The notes under the pieces: model-generated
What the model saw: the letters and a program-made list of their open reading frames with translations, nothing else
The model's database searches: none
What the model was told of the DNA's origin: nothing
Made by a program: the position numbers and the translations under genes
In this document: positions 58,774 to 64,000 of the stretch, in pieces
How the letters are laid out: each line of letters begins with the position of its first letter
Numbering within the stretch: position 1 is the first letter of the stretch
Assembly (NCBI GenBank): GCA_051294375.1
Contig: CM119264.1
Span: 14,472,682-14,536,681, forward strand
Source of the DNA: Paraspadella gotoi
Taxonomy: Eukaryota; Chaetognatha
Length of the DNA: 64,000 bases
Reading direction: 5' to 3'

Positions 58774-59947
58774 GTTATTTATTTATAATTTTGATTATTC
58801 ATATCATTTAAATTAAATCTCCAACCGTATAATTTTACTGACATGTAAATCCAAAAACTCTAAATCAATCTATTCCAAGTTTTAAAAATATTCATTATTT
58901 AGGAACGGCGTTAACGACGTTTTGCTTTGTTGAGCGTAACCAGGTTACGCGTCGTTCGTTACGCCTTCGGTTCTTCCCTCCCTTACCTCCCAACCGTCAT
59001 TTTACTCGGCGGTGCTCCGGCTAAGTTAGACATCGTTGTGGCAGAGACAACGGGGAATACAAGCCTTTGCCTTTTTAGTGACGGATGGTGACAGGAGAAA
59101 TCACATGCGTCCGACTATCCTACTCCACCACCAGCCGTAGCCGCGTGAGACAATGTTGTTTCTTCCGTGAGCCACAGTTTCGCCTGAGTTGTGACGTTGT
59201 ATCCCCGCGTAAATCCGAAGTTACGGCGTTGTGCTCAGGCGTTACTTTTTTTCCGTTGCAGGACAACAAACTCGGGCCTGAAAAAAAAAACTGATGTGTT
59301 TGCATAAATTATCCACCGTCAACGAAATATGCAATCTCGAGGATAAAAATACGTCGACGAGCGTTGAAATGGCCAAGGCAGTAAATAGTCGCTAAGTGTC
59401 TCGTTATATGTCAAAACTTTAAGTCTTCCCTTTTTAATCATGGTTACGGCAGAGCGTTAGGTTACATTTTTCGGTCGATTTGAATTCAGGTCTAATTAAC
59501 ATATAAAAATCTGGCAAAGTGCAAATTGTGGGATGCAGAGACGAAAGATACACTGTAGTTTTCGCAACAAGACTTAATCATTTTTTGTTTCAGTCTTTTA
59601 TCAATATAAAAGAAATTGATGTTTATAGACCACAGCAACGACAAGATTACAAATTTTAAAAAACAAATCATTTCAATTCGATTTTTTTCTGACAAATCTG
59701 TCACGAAGTATTTTTATTTTTCCAATAGTTCCCATATCTCTGACTATTGGTCGTGACATTTCAGAACAGTTGCCTTGGGGTAAGAATTATTTTCCGATTT
59801 TCATGAGCAAAAATCTCGCGTAACTTTTAAAGCCTCGATGCCTTTCCACTCGCCACAGATAAGTCCATCGAGAGCGAGCAGACGAACTCCATTTTCCGCT
59901 CAGAAACATTGAGACTGAAATCCGTTTTAATCGTCTCTGGGTCTCAC

Positions 59948-59988
59948 TCGTAGTAGTCGTCGTCGTCGCCTTTCGTAGTGGCCGCCAT
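59948..59988 (-). CDS. candidate start exon
   Basis: ATGGCGGCCAC with good start context begins MAATTKGDDDDYY. It ends at a possible CGA/GTGAGA donor. Reading on instead meets TGA after one more Glu, but the same frame then continues open for 38 codons (DPETIKTDFSLNVS...). The neighbourhood is CpG-richer than the flanks (TCACGTGAC, GACGTCGTGG upstream). Either the donor is used or the TGA is an error. Confidence 0.3.
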
Positions 59989-59999
59989 CTTTCCACGAC

Positions 60000-61357
60000 G
60001 TCACCGCCATAAATTTTGATGCGTTCGCGTCACGTGACTCTTTCCCTCGTAGCCACGGTCGACACAATTTCTCTCCGTTCGTTTCGTTTGTGTTTGTTTG
60101 TTTCATTTTTATGTTTAACGTTTTCTATAGTGTTAAATCGATAAATTTGTTTGTTTGCACAAAGATGGACTAAAATCCACCAACTGTTCATCAGCGGCCA
60201 TTGCTGCCGGAGGCAAGTCATTCTCCTCCCAAGTCCCAACCCAATGGTCCGGGGTTCTAGCCCGGTGGTCTCCCAACAGTTAAGAGGGACGGGGCGCTTA
60301 ACTCGCCTGTAACACGGTGTTACAGCTTGATCCGAAGCTCAGGGACTGCTTATATTGAACGGTTCTGTCACTTACACATAACAATTATTACTGTCTCTTC
60401 CTTTTTACCTTCCTGTCCATTTCATTTCTCGGAAATTAAAAAAAAAGGGCTTTTGAGACCGAACTCGCGATCTCGCCATTACAAGTTGGACGCCAAAACT
60501 CATTGCCATCTAGTGTTTGACATTAATCTTCGTTAATTTAAATAACTGAGGTATATCTATAGAGAGAAAAAATTTTAAAAAATAAATAAAATAAATAAAT
60601 AAAAAATAAAAATAAAAATTAATACTCTTAGCTAGCAGAAAGGGATAATCTAGTCGCGTATTTAGTAAAAGATGTAGGTAGTAATACAGACAATAAGGTT
60701 AAGCGATTTTTTAAATTATTTATTTGATTATTCGTTTAAGCTAATTGAGTTACGTAGTCGCTTTGAGCCGTTCTGAGCCTTATTCATTATTTACGTCCTC
60801 TCCTCTGGTTCTCGGTTAAAATGCTAATTTGCATTTTCTTTTTTTTACTTACGATAGTCAACATATGGTATGGATATTTTTTTTTATTTATTTTATTCTT
60901 AATCCCCTTTTTTTTTTTTTTTTGCTGTTTCATTAGTTAATCAAAGACCTGTCCCGTGACTGGCAAGCTCACTGATTAGTCTTAGTATGGAGCAATACAA
61001 AATTCGGAAAGCTTCTTTGTCCATTCCTTTTCTTGTTTATACTTATATTTAACACAAGTAATGTAAAAATTTACTGAAATCATTTTTGTTAAATATATTC
61101 TTCTTTTCGTTAAAGTTCGATCGGCGATTTAATAAACACAAAACTTTGAAAGGGTTTTTGTCTTATCTTCCTTCCTTCCAAGCTCCGCTATTCATTTTTC
61201 CTCTTTTCCCAGGCGCTGACCGGGACCCGCGTGCGTTTTCATTGCTAGCAAACGTGCACGCATTTCGTGCGAGCGTGCACGCATTGTTGTTAAAGGCGAG
61301 AACGTTCACAGGAGGCGGGACTCGAAAGGAGAATGACGTTGCGATAGACACTGAGTC

Positions 61358-61360
<3 letters not shown>
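60000..61360. other. no gene seen; AT-rich
   Basis: A GC-richer patch at 60200-60310 (ending GTAACACGGTGTTACAG, itself a short palindrome) looks like a mobile-element relic. Confidence 0.4.

Positions 61361-61362
<2 letters not shown>

Positions 61363-61413
<51 letters not shown>
61363..61413. repeat. (GA)n microsatellite
   Basis: GA array between GC-richer flanks. The surrounding frames (61086-61524) have no splice support. Confidence 0.95.
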
Positions 61414-61416
<3 letters not shown>

Positions 61417-61524
61417 TGAAGTGGGAAACCCGAAGCAAAGAAAAACGTTTTTGGCAACAAAAGCAATCTTCGGTCCTTTCCTGTTCCCGGGCGGACTCAT
61501 AAAAACTTGATGACACGCTGACAC

Positions 61525-64000
61525 GTCATCGCAGAAGGGAAACTCCGGAGGGTGAAGCTCCGTTCACGACGACGCTGGCCGAGTGAGAGAAAAATTCCAA
61601 GCGTGAACCTCACCGAGCGCGAAACTGGTCCAGCGTCACAATTCCGAAAAGCTTTCGTTTTCTTGAAGATAGAATAAAGAGAGTAAAGAAGGTACATGGG
61701 AACGAAAAGTCAAGCAACGAAAAATAAAGAGTAGCGACAAGAACCTGGAAAGGCAATATTTTTTTGTCACGTTAACCGTGAGTGAATCTAATCTTGTGTG
61801 AAAAGCTAGTAGCCAAAGGAGATTGTGATGGAAAGAAGTTATTGGCATGAAACTGGTCATTCGCGCAAGAGTGGAACTCGAACTTAAGAATCTCTTAGCG
61901 TGAAATATTCCGAGGGAAAAATGCGTCCAATAAAAGGGATCTCACCAGTCACCAGTTTAATATTCTGCTGTGAATACACCGAACGTCATTTTTAAAACAG
62001 CAACCAATTTGAGGCGCAGCGCCTGTTGGCGCGTGGGATTTTTCCCTGCGATATTCAGCGTTCGGAAAGTTCGATTCTCTCGGAAGGCTGTTGTTTAATT
62101 GACCCGTCACTCAATCTGACATTCGAACGTCCACACGTCTCGATCGTGGAACACAATAAAATAATTAAAACTCATAAAAAAAACCCAGAAGCTGGGTTTA
62201 TTTCACGTACTTTTTAAGTGTTAGTTTTAAAATTCACCTTTTAAACCCACTGTAGAAACCCCCCTAAATAAACACTTTTTTCTAGAAAAATAGCGCCTTT
62301 GTGCAAACGGCATTCACCGCAAAAACCGCCGACTGCGAATCGCTAACATGGAAGGGAGGGAATTCGGTTTGCCTTGAATTTAAAGCGAAAAGAAGATGGA
62401 GAGAATATATATACTACTAGTATCTAATGTATTTGTCCGAATTGAAAGCTTATTTGATTTCTCTAAACGGTTTAGTAAACCCCATCCACAAAACTAAAGC
62501 GGAATTTAATTAAATTTCAAATTTTTTTATTCAAATGAAAATAGTAAAATAGTTTTTTTCTAAATCTCGAATTTTGAAATTTTTCGAATACGACGTCAAA
62601 AAAAATTCGTTTGGACTCGACTGTCTGCTCGTGACTTGTTAATCACAAAATAGAAACAGGAGAAGAGGCAGAACCAAGCGTGCGAACGTGCGTAGTTTGC
62701 CAGACACAGTGACGGATTAAACGGCGCGGTGTCTGAAATCCCCACACCGTGACAAAGCTCTCTTTCGTTTGACTTAAACTGGCGGGACTGCGAATGAGAA
62801 GTCTCCTGGAATTTCTCCGGGAGGCGGTGGCGGTGGCGGTGGTTTTCTCCTTAATGGATTGAGGGGTCGACTTTCGCGATTCGAGTTTCACATCCGGACT
62901 TTGACGGGCGCCGACCAAAACTTTCATTGGCCTCCAGTTTCACATAAAGACTCCCGTTTAGACCAACGTCCAACAATTCCAGAATCGTTCCAATTTCTAC
63001 GAGTGACTTTTTTCTCGGCCAGACGATGATCGGATGACGATGATATTGAACTCAGAATTTAAAAAAAAAATCGATCCGCGAGAGAGAATAAGAACGCTTT
63101 GAACAGGTCCCTTTCAGCTCCTTTTCAATAGAAAGCTAAATCTGAAAATAGGTCAAATCCTTTCAGCAACTTTAAACGCGAAAAATTCAAAACATTTCAA
63201 AAATATTTCAAAAACATCTGCTCTTACAACAGAGAAGGCAATTAGAGTGTATCCATGTACTTTTTAAGAAACTTAATTTTGCTGTTATCACAATATACAA
63301 TAAATTTTTCAGTCGCACCGCTTGTACACTGTACAATACAATGTACAGTGTGTCTCAATGGTACTGTCTGTTAATAAAAGCTGACTGTATGGCAACAGCC
63401 GGGCTGCCTGTGATGCCCATTGGGATGGGGCATTTTACTGTTGGCTTTGGGGGCTTCCGACCCTCAGTGAGGCCTCCAGTCAATGGCGCGGTTACCCTAA
63501 GACGGTCTCGCTTTGCCAACGTAGAGGGATGTCGTTAGGACTGTAATTTTTTAAAAATGATTATTAAAATATTTATTAAATATCTTTTATGAAATTGGTA
63601 CAATGTTAATGATTAAATAATCTTTTAAATCGTTTCCTTAGATGCAGGACAGTAAGAAACAACCTTTTTTTTTAGTTAAAGAGCTTTTATAATACAGTAT
63701 TTATTCTTTTATAAAATTATATATTTACCTTATTTATATTANNNNNNNNNNNNNNNNNACCTCGGCGCAAATTCTTTAAATTTAACTTGCCTGTTGTTGG
63801 TTTATGATGAAACTGAACTAAGTATCGACGCTCTCCCTAATCCGAAACTCGTCTTTTTTGGTCGAGTCAGAGCCACCTTAGTTCAAGATCCAATCATGAC
63901 GATTTCAACATAATGCATGAATATTTTATTCTTAACTTTTTAGCCGATCATAAACTCTTTTTTTTGTCTTTTTGGATGGAGAAAGAACGTAAGATGGGGA
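61525..64000. other. no supportable gene
   Basis: Mixed sequence with a (GGTGGC)n patch at 62825-62843 and a 16-N gap at 63742-63757. The open frame at 63341-63538 (GLPVMPIGMGHFTVGFGGF) next to a TATCTTTTATGAAATTGGTA motif looks like a transposon relic. Confidence 0.4.

Overview
This is a eukaryotic, almost certainly animal, nuclear scaffold segment. Coding sequence occurs only as short GC-rich islands bounded by consensus splice sites. These sit in AT-rich DNA with very many simple repeats: (GA/CT)n, (AAAG)n, (AAAAG)n, (GAC)n, (TTGAC)n and (TATAA)n. There are mobile-element relics and many runs of N. The immunoglobulin-type exons, the degenerate CCCTAA-type satellite and the extreme microsatellite load fit an invertebrate metazoan. 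I cannot name the species.

The best-supported gene is on the minus strand. It appears to run from about 24.3 kb (signal-peptide-like exon) down to 3.1 kb (stop codon). Its exons encode immunoglobulin-like strands (C...W and D-G-x-Y-x-C signatures at 23.8-18.4, 13.0, 12.1, 10.7 and 9.3 kb). Further exons at 6.7-5.2 kb and a basic, Ser/Pro/Gln-rich tail at 5.1-3.1 kb follow. The last four introns are all in matching phase. I read it as an immunoglobulin-superfamily cell-surface or adhesion protein, family unknown. Several exons carry single-base frameshifts or in-frame stops, so the locus is either badly polished sequence or a decaying gene.

A large intron of that gene holds a complete hAT-like transposon (13820-17910) with 15-bp inverted ends and a perfect 8-bp target duplication. 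It contains an internal inverted repeat and a degenerate CCCTAA satellite. To its right, a 2.7-kb block (17.8-20.5 kb) is repeated at 20.6-23.3 kb across a 25-N gap.

From 28 to 54 kb the scaffold is dominated by inverted or repeated blocks next to 25-N gaps: 28.3-32.3 kb inverted, 37.5-44.4 kb near-perfect palindrome, and 47.9-53.9 kb one module in three copies. They carry short exon-like islands on both strands. A second minus-strand gene appears to end at 44.6 kb, with exons at 47.0 and 45.0 kb. Most of these repeats look like overlap or overfill artefacts from long-read gap filling, because copies differ mainly by 1-base indels. That should be settled before any biology is read into them.

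From 54 to 64 kb there are mostly repeats, with two weak exon candidates (58.6 kb plus; 60.0 kb minus, a possible start exon) and transposon relics. I saw no tRNA, rRNA or CRISPR. I did not find a convincing new biological system. The most useful leads are the Ig gene, the hAT element with its satellite cargo, and the misassembly pattern.
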